Part shown: one piece after another, positions 19,203 through 29,685 of the stretch
Layout of the letters: each line of letters opens with the position of its first letter
Numbering within the stretch: the stretch's first letter is position 1
DNA from: Amycolatopsis suaedae
GTDB taxonomy: Bacteria > Actinomycetota > Actinomycetes > Mycobacteriales > Pseudonocardiaceae
Length of the DNA: 64,000 nucleotides
Reading direction: 5' to 3'
Assembly: GCF_004214935.1 (NCBI RefSeq)
Contig: NZ_SFCC01000001.1
Span: forward strand, 617,428 to 681,427
Made by a program: the position numbers and the translations under genes
Notes under the pieces: model-generated
What the model was told of the DNA's origin: nothing
The model's database searches: none
What the model saw: only the letters and a program-made list of their open reading frames with translations

Positions 19203-20503
19203 CCCAGTGGTGCCACCGGGCCGAGCCTGGCCGGGTGCAGGCAGCTGTGCAGACCGTCGACCACCGAGCACAGGCCGGGATCCTGCTTGGGCCGGTACCC
19301 GGCGGTGACACCGCCGCCGTCCACCAGTTCCCGGAAGGTCGCCACGGCGTCGGTCGGCCTGCGGGTCAGCGCCGGGTCGGTCGCCGCGTCCACTGTGTAC
19401 AGTCCGAAGCGCGGGCGGTAGCTGCCCCACTCGTAGTTGTCGGTGATCGTCCAGTAGTTGTAGCCGATGACGTCGATGCCGTCGGCCTTCGCGCGCTGCA
19501 GCCAGTAGATGTGGTCACGCAGGTGGTCGGAGCGGGTGTAGCCGTCCGGGCGCGGCTTGCCGTTGTCGGTGGGCATGCCGTTCTCCACCACGTACAGCGG
19601 TAGCCGAGGGAACTTGCGGGCGTAGTAACGCAGGGCGTAGTACAGGCCGTCCGGTTGCGGCTTGACCTTCCAGAACTCGCCGGCCGCCGCGTGCACCGCC
19701 GTCGGGTTGTCCAGGCTCGCGCCGTAGTAGAAGTCCAGCCCGGCGAAGTCCAGCTTGTCCCGCACCCGGTCGAGGAACGACGCGTCCAGGACCGGCTGCA
19801 CCGCCGGGATGTAGGCGGCGTTGCTCGACACCGGCGCGCCAGGGTCGAGTTCGTGGACGATGTCGTAGGCGGCGCGGTGTGCGCGCACCAGGCGGTCGAA
19901 CATCGCCGGCGCCTCCCACACCTTGATGCCGCCGTTGGTCAGCTCCATCTGCACGTACACCGTCGGCTCGTTGAAGGTGATCCACAGCGCGTCCGCGCCG
20001 GCGTAGCGCTGCACGACGCGCCGGGCGTTGGTCAGCCAGCGATCGATCATCGCGTCGGTGGTCCAGCCACCCGTGTCGACCGCCCAGCCGGGGTAGACCC
20101 AGTGGTCGAGCGTGATCATCGGCCGCATGCCCGCCGCACGGATCTTGCCGACCACGTCGTCGTAGAACGCCAGTGCGGCCTCGTCGACCACACCCGGACG
20201 CGGCTCGACCCTGGCCCACTCGACGCTGAACCGGAACACCCTGGCACCCATGGCCGCCGCGTTGGCGATGTCCTCGGCGTAGCGGTGCCGGAAGTCGACG
20301 GCCTGCCGGTAGGGCTCCTTCTTCTCGGCGTAGCGGCGCCAGTTGCTGTCCGGTGCGTCGCCCTCGGACTGGAAGCCCGCGGTGGCCACGCCCCACAGGA
20401 ACGGTTCGGCCGTGGCTCTGGCCTCGGCGGGCTGGGGGCGGGTGGCGGCGACGACCGCCGCGACCGCGGCCACCGCCGTGGCGAGTGCGAGGAGCTTGCG
20501 CAT
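19199..20503 (-). CDS. Secreted glycoside hydrolase family 1 enzyme
   Basis: A 434-residue GH1 (beta-glucosidase-like) protein with a Sec signal peptide: MRKLL then a 20-residue Ala/Val core and an AEARA cleavage region. Catalytic acid/base Glu lies in TFNEPTVY and the nucleophile Glu in VVENGMPT, both present. Most bacterial GH1 enzymes are cytoplasmic, so secretion is unusual and suggests hydrolysis of an environmental glycoside. The divergent TetR gene and palindrome point to substrate-responsive control. Confidence 0.87.
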   Translation of the reverse strand: MRKLLALATAVAAVAAVVAATRPQPAEARATAEPFLWGVATAGFQSEGDAPDSNWRRYAEKKEPYRQAVDFRHRYAEDIANAAAMGARVFRFSVEWARVEPRPGVVDEAALAFYDDVVGKIRAAGMRPMITLDHWVYPGWAVDTGGWTTDAMIDRWLTNARRVVQRYAGADALWITFNEPTVYVQMELTNGGIKVWEAPAMFDRLVRAHRAAYDIVHELDPGAPVSSNAAYIPAVQPVLDASFLDRVRDKLDFAGLDFYYGASLDNPTAVHAAAGEFWKVKPQPDGLYYALRYYARKFPRLPLYVVENGMPTDNGKPRPDGYTRSDHLRDHIYWLQRAKADGIDVIGYNYWTITDNYEWGSYRPRFGLYTVDAATDPALTRRPTDAVATFRELVDGGGVTAGYRPKQDPGLCSVVDGLHSCLHPARLGPVAPLG

Positions 20504-20533
20504 ACCGGGCCCTCCGCTCGTGAAGCTTTTTCA

Positions 20534-20549
20534 GATACGTTGACGTATC
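20534..20549. promoter_or_regulatory. TetR operator between GH1 and TetR genes
   Basis: Perfect palindrome GATACGT-TG-ACGTATC in the 63-bp divergent spacer. Position and symmetry fit autorepression by the TetR gene and repression of the GH1 gene. Confidence 0.65.
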
Positions 20550-20566
20550 CGAACGGGGGAGTCAAG

Positions 20567-21169
20567 GTGAACGGCATGCGCAAGCTGACCCGCAAGGAGA
20601 GCGCGGCCCGCACCAGGGACGAACTCCTGGACGCGGCCGAGGAGGTGTTCGCCGAGCACGGCTTCGGCCAGACTTCGCTGGAGCAGATCGCCCGTCACGC
20701 CGGCTACACCCGCGGCGCGGTGTACCGCAACTTCACCGGCAAGGACGAACTGTTCCTCGCCGTGCTGGACCGCTGGCTGGACAACGACATCGAACACGGG
20801 CGGCGGATCAACGCAGGCGACGTCGGCGGGGCACTGAGTTCGTTGCGGGAACTGGCAGGCAACCGGTTCGCCGACCGGAGCCGCTACCTGCTGCTGGCCG
20901 AGTTCCGGCTCTACGCCCTGCGCAACCCGGCCGTCGCGGGCAGGCTCGCCGAGCACGAGCGCCGCACCCGCGCCTGGTACGCGACGGAGATCGACCGGCA
21001 GGCACGCGGCCTGCCGGTCGACCCCGACCGGCTCGCCCTCTACGTGCTGGCACTGGAGAACGGCATCGCCACACTGGCCCACCTGGACCCGGACACCGTG
21101 GACCAGCACGCGTTCGTCGACGCACTGGAGCTGATCGTCAACGCGGCACAGGGGAGTGGCAGCTCGTGA
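20567..21169 (+). CDS. TetR-family regulator
   Basis: A 200-residue regulator starting at GTG 20567, 5 bases after GGGGGAG (ATG 20576 is an alternative). The helix-turn-helix is DAAEEVFAEHGFGQTSLEQIARHAGYTRGAVYRNF, with the C-terminal domain resembling the AcrR/BetI group. Divergent from the secreted GH1 enzyme. Confidence 0.87.
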   Translation: MNGMRKLTRKESAARTRDELLDAAEEVFAEHGFGQTSLEQIARHAGYTRGAVYRNFTGKDELFLAVLDRWLDNDIEHGRRINAGDVGGALSSLRELAGNRFADRSRYLLLAEFRLYALRNPAVAGRLAEHERRTRAWYATEIDRQARGLPVDPDRLALYVLALENGIATLAHLDPDTVDQHAFVDALELIVNAAQGSGSS

Positions 21170-21176
21170 CGACGGC

Positions 21177-21665
21177 TCAGGTGAGCGGATTGTCGAGCTG
21201 TTCACGCAGGATGTCGCCGTGGCCGGCGTGCCGGGCGAACTCCTCGATCATGGCGAGCAGCGTGAACCGCATGCTGATCGTGCCTTCGTCCGGGATCTCC
21301 CTGGTGTCGTCGAGGTCGAAGCGGGCGGCGATTTCCCGCGACCGGCGGCTGGCCCGCTCGAACTCGGCGATCACGTCGGCCAGGGACTCGTCGTCGGCCA
21401 CCGCGAACGTGCCCACGTCCCGCTTCGCGTAGCCGTCGCACTCGGATTCCTCCAGGCCAGCCCAGAACCGCTGAAACCAGATCCGTTCGGCGGCCGCGGC
21501 GTGCTTGAGCACCGAGATCGGCGTCGTCAGCGACGCGACGAGCCGGCGGCGCGCGTCGGCCTCGGACAGACCGCGGGCGGTCGCGATCAGGGCTTCGCGG
21601 TTGCGGTCGAGCATGTTCTCCAGAAGCGCTCGTTCGGTGCCGTCGGTGATCCTGCTGGTGGCCAT
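21177..21665 (-). CDS. DinB-family (DUF664) protein
   Basis: A 162-residue four-helix DinB-fold protein, with metal-binding His positions in SVLKHAAAAERIWF and ARHAGHGDILREQ. The group includes mycothiol- and bacillithiol-dependent transferases. The HAGHGDILREQLD ending is typical of the actinobacterial DUF664 branch. It stands alone between a convergent TetR gene and the 258-bp repeat-containing spacer. Confidence 0.82.
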   Translation of the reverse strand: MATSRITDGTERALLENMLDRNREALIATARGLSEADARRRLVASLTTPISVLKHAAAAERIWFQRFWAGLEESECDGYAKRDVGTFAVADDESLADVIAEFERASRRSREIAARFDLDDTREIPDEGTISMRFTLLAMIEEFARHAGHGDILREQLDNPLT

Positions 21666-21801
21666 GGGTCACTCCGTTCTGTGCGTAGGTGGGCGCGGTT
21701 CGACCCCAGGGGTTTTCGGGAAAGGGATTCGAGTCGGCGCGGGAAGAAGTGGACACCGCGACCAAGATCCGCTGAAGGCACCAGCATAGCGAGGGGCCCG
21801 A

Positions 21802-21842
21802 AGCACGTGAAGGCCACCTGCCGAAGGTGGCCTTCACGTGCT
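21802..21842. repeat. Perfect 18-bp hairpin of the dispersed repeat family
   Basis: AGCACGTGAAGGCCACCT (21802-21819) and its exact reverse complement (21825-21842) separated by 5 bases. Both arms are the tip of the repeat seen at 5917, 38383, 49787 and 63680, here head to head with nothing between. It lies downstream of the UvrA-like gene and could also end its transcript. Confidence 0.8.
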
Positions 21843-21869
21843 GGGCGGTGGAGAGGACCCGCCGCCTCT

Positions 21870-21897
21870 ACTTGACATAATGTCGCTTATCGGCGCT
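21870..21897. other. dif-like 11-6-11 site
   Basis: ACTTGACATAA, TGTCGC, TTATCGGCGCT. The arrangement, two 11-base arms ending ATAA and starting TTAT around a 6-base centre, matches the layout of XerC/XerD sites. It is 27 bases after the UvrA-like stop codon. Only the ATAA/TTAT core is conserved, so it may be coincidental. Confidence 0.35.
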
Positions 21898-21923
21898 TGG
21901 GCAAGGGGCGCCGAGAGGGGCTG

Positions 21924-24293
<2,370 letters not shown>

Positions 24294-24324
24294 CGTCTCT
24301 CCAACTTTCGGGCGAACGCCCAGG

Positions 24325-24735
24325 TCAGTGCTGTTCCTGGATACGGATCATGTTGCCCGCCGGGTCCCGCAGGGCGCAGTCGCGGACCCCGTAGGGCTGA
24401 TCGGCCGGCTCCTGGGCGACGTCGGCGCCGCCTGCCTTGGCCCGCTCGAACACACCGTCGACGTCCTTGGTGGCCAGCACGATGCCGGCGAAGGTGCCCT
24501 TGGCCATCATCTCGGTGATGACCCGGCGCTCGTCGTCGGTGATGCCGGGGTCGACGGCGGGCGGGTGCAGCACGATCGACACGGACGGCTGATCCACGGG
24601 TCCGACCGTGATCCAGCGCATGCCCTCGTAGCCGACGTCGTTGCGCACCTCGAAGCCCAGGATGTCGCGGTAGAAGGCCAGCGAGACCTCGGGGTCGGTG
24701 TGCGGCAGGAACGAAGCGTGAATATTGAGGCTCAT
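24325..24735 (-). CDS. VOC (glyoxalase/bleomycin-resistance fold) protein
   Basis: A 136-residue single VOC protein with paired beta-alpha-beta modules: [18 protein letters not shown] in the first half and [16 protein letters not shown] at the end, with a metal-ligand Glu there. ATG 24735 is preferred. It sits 10 bp after the AraC gene and 31 bp before the UvrA-like gene; this trio recurs in actinobacteria. It may bind or modify the compound whose DNA damage UvrA counters. Confidence 0.85.
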   Translation of the reverse strand: MSLNIHASFLPHTDPEVSLAFYRDILGFEVRNDVGYEGMRWITVGPVDQPSVSIVLHPPAVDPGITDDERRVITEMMAKGTFAGIVLATKDVDGVFERAKAGGADVAQEPADQPYGVRDCALRDPAGNMIRIQEQH

Positions 24736-24745
24736 GGCGGTCACC

Positions 24746-25228
24746 CTAAGTGCGCCCCGTCGAGCTCGCTTCTCGATTCCTGATCGGTCTGGTCACCTGC
24801 TTGGCCACGCACGACGGGATGCCCGCGGTACCCCGGCTGGCCTCGGTCCGGTAGACGCTGGGTGGCACGCCGACCAGCTCGGTGAACCGGGTACTGAAGG
24901 TGCCCAGCGACGAGCAGCCGACCGCGAAGCAGACCTCGGTGACGCTCATGTCGCCCCGGCGCAGCAACGCCATCGCGCGCTCGACCCGCCGGGTCATCAG
25001 GTACGAATACGGTGACTCACCGTAGGCACGGCGGAACTCGCGGCTGAGGTGCCCGGCGGACATGTTCACGCCGCGGGCGAGCGCCTCGACGTTCAGCGGC
25101 TGGGCGTGCTCCCGGTCGATCCGGTCGCGGACGCGGCGCAGCAGCGCGAGGTCACGCAGGCGCTGGCTCTCGGCTGAACTGCTGGTCACCTGCGAGATCG
25201 TGCCACGTCCGGCCCGGCCAGTCACCAT
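24746..25228 (-). CDS. AraC-family regulator, DNA-binding domain only
   Basis: About 160 residues, consisting almost only of the AraC double helix-turn-helix: [31 protein letters not shown] and [28 protein letters not shown]. No large ligand domain is attached, as in SoxS/MarA-type activators. It probably drives the VOC and UvrA genes downstream. The start is uncertain (ATG 25228 chosen); divergent from the mycothiol-type enzyme. Confidence 0.83.
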   Translation of the reverse strand: MVTGRAGRGTISQVTSSSAESQRLRDLALLRRVRDRIDREHAQPLNVEALARGVNMSAGHLSREFRRAYGESPYSYLMTRRVERAMALLRRGDMSVTEVCFAVGCSSLGTFSTRFTELVGVPPSVYRTEASRGTAGIPSCVAKQVTRPIRNREASSTGRT

Positions 25229-25253
25229 CCGGCATTCCTGGCAGAGTGGGTAC

Positions 25254-26042
25254 ATGGATCAGGTGGCGCATTTCCAGCGCGAAGCCGGGGCGTTCGAGGC
25301 GGCCGCGCGGCAGGCCGTGGCAAGTGGTGTGACGACGCTGGTTCCGTCGTGTCCGGAGTGGTCGGTGACCGATCTGGTGGCACATCTGGGCAAGGTCCAC
25401 CGCTACGTCGGCTGGGTCATCCGGGAGCGGCTGCGGGAGCAGCCGGATCCGACCGGTATCGGCTTCCTCGGGTTGCCGCCGGACATCAGTGGCTGGCCGA
25501 GGCCGGAGTCCGAGCCCAACCGTGTACCGGTTCCCGGGGCGATGGCCGACTGGTTCGCCGAGGGTGCCGCGGCGCTGGGCGGGTTGTTCCGGGAGACCGA
25601 CCCGGGGACGGCCGTCTACACCTGGTGGCACGAGCAGACGGTCGCGTTCTGGATCCGCATGCAGGCCATCGAGGCGGCGGTGCATCGCTGGGATCTGGAG
25701 GACGCCCTCGGCGAGGCCGGGCCGGTCGACGCCGAGCTGGCGGCGGACGCGATCGATCAGCACCTCACGGTGATGACACCGGCCGGCCGATCCCGCTCAC
25801 CGGCGCCCGCGGGTGCCGGTGAGCGGGATCGGTTCCGGCAGAGCGACGGGCCGGGCGACTGGACGGTGGTGTTCGACGGTGACGAGGTGCGGGTGGAGAC
25901 CGGCCCGGGCGATGTCGAGCTGTCCGGAACGGCGTCGGATCTGATGCTGTTCCTGTGGCGGCGGCTGCCCCCTACCCGGTTGGCGGTCACCGGCGACCGG
26001 GCGGCGTTGGAAAGGTTCTTCCAGCTGGCCCCGGCCATCTAG
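25254..26042 (+). CDS. Maleylpyruvate-isomerase-fold, mycothiol-dependent enzyme
   Basis: A 262-residue protein of the actinobacterial MDMPI family, N-terminal DinB-like helical bundle (PSCPEWSVTDLVAHLGKVHRYVGWV, metal-ligand His) and a C-terminal SCP2-like half (WTVVFDGDEVRVETG). It probably carries out a mycothiol-dependent isomerisation or transfer. Residues about 179-194 are encoded by a 46-bp near-perfect palindrome (25787-25832). ATG 25254 gives the family N-terminus. Confidence 0.85.
   Translation: MDQVAHFQREAGAFEAAARQAVASGVTTLVPSCPEWSVTDLVAHLGKVHRYVGWVIRERLREQPDPTGIGFLGLPPDISGWPRPESEPNRVPVPGAMADWFAEGAAALGGLFRETDPGTAVYTWWHEQTVAFWIRMQAIEAAVHRWDLEDALGEAGPVDAELAADAIDQHLTVMTPAGRSRSPAPAGAGERDRFRQSDGPGDWTVVFDGDEVRVETGPGDVELSGTASDLMLFLWRRLPPTRLAVTGDRAALERFFQLAPAI
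25787..25832. repeat. 46-bp palindrome inside the MDMPI-like gene
   Basis: CCGATCCCGCTCACCGGC (25787-25804) pairs exactly with the segment 25815-25832, and CCCG/CGGG (25806-25813) fills the centre; only 25805/25814 is mismatched. It is in frame and encodes a polar linker (RSRSPAPAGAGERDR) between the two domains. Confidence 0.8.
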
Positions 26043-26046
26043 CGAA

Positions 26047-26065
26047 TTCCGTCACGGTGACGGAA
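26047..26065. promoter_or_regulatory. 19-bp palindrome after MDMPI-like gene
   Basis: TTCCGTCAC-G-GTGACGGAA, perfect 9-bp arms around one base, 5 bases after the stop codon and 20 bases before the dif-like site. With no loop it suits a dimeric protein site better than a terminator. Confidence 0.55.
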
Positions 26066-26085
26066 ACCCCCTATCGGCACGCCGT

Positions 26086-26113
26086 GTGCTGGATAATGGC
26101 GATTATGCATGAA
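26086..26113. other. dif-like 11-6-11 site at start of recombinase gene
   Basis: GTGCTGGATAA, TGGCGA, TTATGCATGAA: two 11-base arms ending ATAA and starting TTAT around a 6-base centre. The core ATAAT-GGCG-ATTAT is a perfect palindrome. It overlaps the first codons of the XerC/D-like recombinase frame, the usual position of a target site for a self-acting single recombinase. Confidence 0.5.
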
Positions 26114-27104
26114 TCGGAGCGGAACTGTCGGTCCGTTCCGGTACAAGATCCACATGCGGCTTCTCCAGGCACAGCAAGCATTCTTCGCGGCTCGGCGGCC
26201 GCGTAAGGACTCTCCGCACACCACCGCCGCCTACCGCCGCGACCTGGCCGGCATCACTTCCCTGCTGGCCGACGCGGCCGGTCGCCCGGCCGACGAACTG
26301 GACGTCGCCGACCTGACCGCTGCCGCCCTGCGGACCGCCTTCGGCGTGTTCGCCGACGGGCACGCCAAGAGCTCGGTGCTGCGGGCCTGGTCGACCTGGA
26401 ACCAGTTCCTCACCTTCTGCGTGTCGGACGGCCTGCTGGCAGGCAACCCGATGGGCGCGGTCGCGCGCCCGAAGACCCCTCCCCTGGTCCCGAAGCCGCT
26501 GCGTGGCGAGGACACGCCGGAACGCCTGCTGAACTCGGTCGGCGCGGGCCGAGGGCGCAAGCCGTGGCCGGAACGCGATGTGCTGGTGCTCGCCCTCGGC
26601 CTGGTCGCGGGCCTGCGGTCGGCGGAGATCCGGGCGCTCACGGTCGACTCGCTGATCGGCCGGCCGGGCGAGAAACGGTTGCACATCAACGGAAAGGGCA
26701 GCCGGGACCGGTCGATCCCGGTGCAGCGGGCGATGGAGCGGATCATCGAGGCGTACCTGGCATCGTGCCGCAGCCGGTTCCCGCACCTGCGGTTACGCCG
26801 TTCGGCACCGCTGCTGCGGGACCACGCCGGTGAGCCGATCGGCCGCGGCGCGCTCGACTACCTGGTGAAGTCCTGCTTCCGGGCGGCCGGACTGCAGGAC
26901 CGGGTGCCTACCGGGGCGAACCTGCACGCGTTGCGGCACACGTTCGCCACCCGGCTCGCCGAGGACGGCGCGACGGCGTCGGAGATCATGGCGTTGCTCG
27001 GGCACGCCAGCCTGGCCACGAGTCAGAACTACATCGAGGCCACCGGCCGCGAGCAGCGTGCGGCGGTGGCGAGCAACCGGACATACCGGGCGCTCGAACC
27101 CTAG
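26109..27104 (+). CDS. XerC/D-like tyrosine recombinase
   Basis: A 331-residue tyrosine recombinase from ATG 26109 (ATG 26154 gives 316 residues and a more typical N-terminus). The catalytic set is complete: Arg170 (AGLRSAEI), Lys196 (GKGSRD), His273/Arg276 (HALRHTFAT), His299 (LLGHASLATS) and nucleophile Tyr308 (QNYIEAT). The length and box II match XerC/XerD and XerH/XerS more than phage integrases. A dif-like site overlaps its start. It is convergent, by 4 bp, with a zinc-finger gene. There is no integrated element around it that I can delimit. Confidence 0.87.
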   Translation: MNRSGTVGPFRYKIHMRLLQAQQAFFAARRPRKDSPHTTAAYRRDLAGITSLLADAAGRPADELDVADLTAAALRTAFGVFADGHAKSSVLRAWSTWNQFLTFCVSDGLLAGNPMGAVARPKTPPLVPKPLRGEDTPERLLNSVGAGRGRKPWPERDVLVLALGLVAGLRSAEIRALTVDSLIGRPGEKRLHINGKGSRDRSIPVQRAMERIIEAYLASCRSRFPHLRLRRSAPLLRDHAGEPIGRGALDYLVKSCFRAAGLQDRVPTGANLHALRHTFATRLAEDGATASEIMALLGHASLATSQNYIEATGREQRAAVASNRTYRALEP

Positions 27105-27472
27105 CGGAGTTGTTCCAGGTCGCGGGCGTTGCGGGCGATCTCTTGGGCGAGCGCACGCAGTTCGGTGGCGGCGGCGCCGTCGTCGGCCGCGGTGACGACG
27201 TCCTCCGCGGCACAGCGGAGCTGGAACAGCCGGTCCTGCAGCGTGGCGATCTCCGTGTCCGACATCACGACGGCATCTTCGGGCAGTCCGGTGCGCTGGA
27301 CGGCGGTGCGCCGCTCGTAGGCGCGCTGGCGGCACGACTGTCCACAGTAGCGCCGTCGCCTGCCCCTGACGTTGTCGTTCTCGGCCAGCCGCCGCCCGCA
27401 CCAGCCGCAGTGCCGGGGCTGTTTCGACGGCAGCGTGACGGTCATTTCGTCACGTGACGCATGTTCGCTCAC
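27101..27472 (-). CDS. Small zinc-finger protein
   Basis: A 123-residue protein from GTG 27472. It has a treble-clef-like metal site, CGWCGRRL then RYCGQSCRQRAYERR, followed by an acidic helical C-terminus. The CxxC...CxxxC pattern with a basic tail is a recurring actinobacterial small protein of unknown role, possibly nucleic-acid binding. It is divergent from the GDPD gene and convergent with the recombinase. Confidence 0.7.
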   Translation of the reverse strand: MSEHASRDEMTVTLPSKQPRHCGWCGRRLAENDNVRGRRRRYCGQSCRQRAYERRTAVQRTGLPEDAVVMSDTEIATLQDRLFQLRCAAEDVVTAADDGAAATELRALAQEIARNARDLEQLR

Positions 27473-27538
27473 GGCATGGACCCTAACCGGCAACCCCGCG
27501 CTCATGCCGAGGCCACGCCGAAGAGGCACACTTACTGT

Positions 27539-28321
27539 GTGCAGCCGAGTCATCCGTACCTCGCCGAACCGGGTCCACGCGCGTTCGCGCACCGTGGCTG
27601 GCATCTCGGCGACCTCGCCGGCATGGAGAACTCGCTACCCGCGTTCCGTCAGGCGGTCACCGAGGGTTACCGGTACCTGGAGACGGACGTGCACGCCACC
27701 TCCGACGGCGTCGTGGTCGTGCACCACGACGCGTTGCTGGACCGCACGACCGACGGCACCGGCCCGATCGCGCGTCAGACGTGGGAGCAGGTGCGCCGGG
27801 CGAAGGTCGGCGGGAAGGCGCCGATCTCCCGGCTGGAGGACGTGCTGGAGGAGCTGCCCGACGCCCGGTTCAATGTGGACGTCAAGAGCAACCAGGCCGT
27901 GGAGCCGTTCGTGCGGACGATCGAGCACACCGGGGCCTTCGAACGGGTGGCGGCCGCGTCGTTCTCCGACGCGAGGCTGGCCCGGATCCGCCGACTGGCC
28001 GGCCCGAAGCTGGTGACCGCGCTCGGCCCGCGCTCGGCGGCCGTGCTGTGGGCCAACGGCTGGGTGCCGTTCCTGCGCCTGGGGTTCCTCAGCCGGGGCG
28101 CGATGGCGCAGGTCCCGGTGCGGCAGGGCAGGCTGACCATCGTCGACCGGTCGTTCCTGCGCTCGGCCGCCAGGGCGGGTGTCGAGGTGCACTGCTGGAC
28201 GATCGACGACGCCGACCAGATGCGGCTGCTGCTCGACCTCGGCGTGCAGGGCATCGTGACCGACCGGCCCGACGTGCTGCGGGACGTCCTCCGGGAACGG
28301 CAGGTCTGGACAACCGGGTAA
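27539..28321 (+). CDS. Glycerophosphodiester phosphodiesterase
   Basis: A 260-residue GDPD TIM-barrel enzyme that hydrolyses glycerophosphodiesters to glycerol-3-phosphate and an alcohol. AFAHRGWH opens the barrel, ETDVHATSDGVVVVHHD carries the metal-binding Glu/Asp and His, and GIVTDRPDVL closes it. No signal peptide, so it acts in the cytoplasm. GTG 27539 fits the family; the earlier ATG 27461 adds a tail not seen in relatives. Confidence 0.88.
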   Translation: MQPSHPYLAEPGPRAFAHRGWHLGDLAGMENSLPAFRQAVTEGYRYLETDVHATSDGVVVVHHDALLDRTTDGTGPIARQTWEQVRRAKVGGKAPISRLEDVLEELPDARFNVDVKSNQAVEPFVRTIEHTGAFERVAAASFSDARLARIRRLAGPKLVTALGPRSAAVLWANGWVPFLRLGFLSRGAMAQVPVRQGRLTIVDRSFLRSAARAGVEVHCWTIDDADQMRLLLDLGVQGIVTDRPDVLRDVLRERQVWTTG

Positions 28322-28354
28322 GAATGGTCTCCCCCGAACAGCGAGGAGACAGCC

Positions 28355-28771
28355 ATGCGGTTCATGGTGATGGTCATGAGCGACGAGAACACCGAGGCCG
28401 GTGCGTTGCCCACGGAGGAGGACCTCCGGTGCATGACCGAGTTCAACGAGGAGCTCGTCAAGGCGGGCATCATGCTGGCCGGCGACGGCTTGCACCCCAG
28501 TTCCAAGGGCGCGCGGGTGCGGTTCTCCGAGGGCGGCAGGGCCACGGTGATCGACGGCCCGTTCGCCGAGGCCAAGGAGCTGGTCGCGGGCTACTGGATT
28601 CTCGAGGTCTCCTCCAAGGAGGAGTGCCTGGAGTGGGTCAAGCGGATTCCGTTCACCAGCGGCGAGGTGCAGGTCCGGCAGATCTTCGAGATCGACGAGT
28701 TCGGTGACCAGATGACCCCGGAGCTGAAGGACAAGAACAAGAACCTCAAGGTCGCCACCGGCCAGGAGTGA
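28355..28771 (+). CDS. YCII-domain (DGPF) protein
   Basis: A 138-residue YCII protein. VIDGPFAEAKELVAGYWILE is the signature, and the N-terminus MRFMVMVMSDENTEAG is typical. Unlike the one at 9909 it has no sigma factor beside it. It lies 33 bp after the GDPD gene on the same strand and ends next to the convergent Rpf-like gene. Confidence 0.87.
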   Translation: MRFMVMVMSDENTEAGALPTEEDLRCMTEFNEELVKAGIMLAGDGLHPSSKGARVRFSEGGRATVIDGPFAEAKELVAGYWILEVSSKEECLEWVKRIPFTSGEVQVRQIFEIDEFGDQMTPELKDKNKNLKVATGQE

Positions 28772-29470
28772 TCACCTGGGCTTCTTGCCCTCCCACGCGG
28801 CCTTCCAGGTCTTCGGGCCGAGCCGTCCGGAGTCGTTGATGCCGTTGGCCCGCTGCAGGTCGAGCACCGCCTGCCGGGTCTTGTCGTGGTAGCAGCCGGT
28901 TCCGGTGAATCCGTAGCCGAACTTGTTCATCCGTAGCTGGAACGTCCGCAGGGACGGGGCGCAGTCGCCGGGCGCGTAGACCACGCCGGGCCACGGTGGC
29001 GCCGCCCCGTCCGGCGGAATGGGAGCCGGCGGTGGCACGGGCTTCGGAGCCGGCGCGCCACCGCCGCCGATGTAGGCGGACTCGGCGTAGGAGGGGACCC
29101 GCTTGCTGCGGGCGTCGCCGTCCTGGCGCAGGCCGAGCTTGCCCGCGCACTCCCACGGCTGCCAGCCGCGCATCCGGTACAGGTAGAGCGCGCGGTGGTC
29201 CTGCTCGCGGGGGCTGGCCTGGTCCGGCCGTCCCTGGCCGCCAACGCTGCGCCAGGTCGGCAGGTCGAACTGGTAGGCGCCGTAGTAGCCGTTGCCGGTG
29301 TTGATGTCGTACCGGCCGCTCGACTCGCACATCCGCAGCTTCGCCCAGGCCGACGCCGTCGGATCGGCCGACGCCTGGGTGGTCGTCGCGACCTGGATAC
29401 CGGCGATGACGAGCGCCAGCCCGGCGATCTGGAACAGCCGGAGGAACACGCGGCGGATGCGTCTGTGCAT
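28772..29470 (-). CDS. Resuscitation-promoting-factor-like secreted transglycosylase
   Basis: A 232-residue secreted protein: signal peptide (RRVFLRLFQIAGLALVIAG, then ATTTQASA), an Rpf/transglycosylase domain (WAKLRMCESSGRYDINTGNG, catalytic Glu in CESSG, then YGAYQFDLPTWRSVGG), a Pro-rich linker and a C-terminal peptidoglycan-binding domain (LRTFQLRMNKFGYGFTGTG ... AVLDLQRANGINDSGRLG). It would cut peptidoglycan during growth resumption. The ATG at 29470 is chosen over an upstream one at 29506 because it starts the signal peptide. Confidence 0.9.
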   Translation of the reverse strand: MHRRIRRVFLRLFQIAGLALVIAGIQVATTTQASADPTASAWAKLRMCESSGRYDINTGNGYYGAYQFDLPTWRSVGGQGRPDQASPREQDHRALYLYRMRGWQPWECAGKLGLRQDGDARSKRVPSYAESAYIGGGGAPAPKPVPPPAPIPPDGAAPPWPGVVYAPGDCAPSLRTFQLRMNKFGYGFTGTGCYHDKTRQAVLDLQRANGINDSGRLGPKTWKAAWEGKKPR

Positions 29471-29685
29471 GTCAGGAACGGTAAGCAGCAACCCCATCAG
29501 CCACAAGAGTCACAGCAAAACCACTAGCATCACACACCCCAGCGGGTGACCTTGGAAGCGACACGCCGACGGATCACATCCCCCGGACTTCGGCGTGGCG
29601 AATCGGACACATTTGGGCCAACCGGCGTCCCGCCGGCGAGTGCCGGCCGTAGCCTGCGCTCGATCGATCATGAGCGGGAGCCGGA

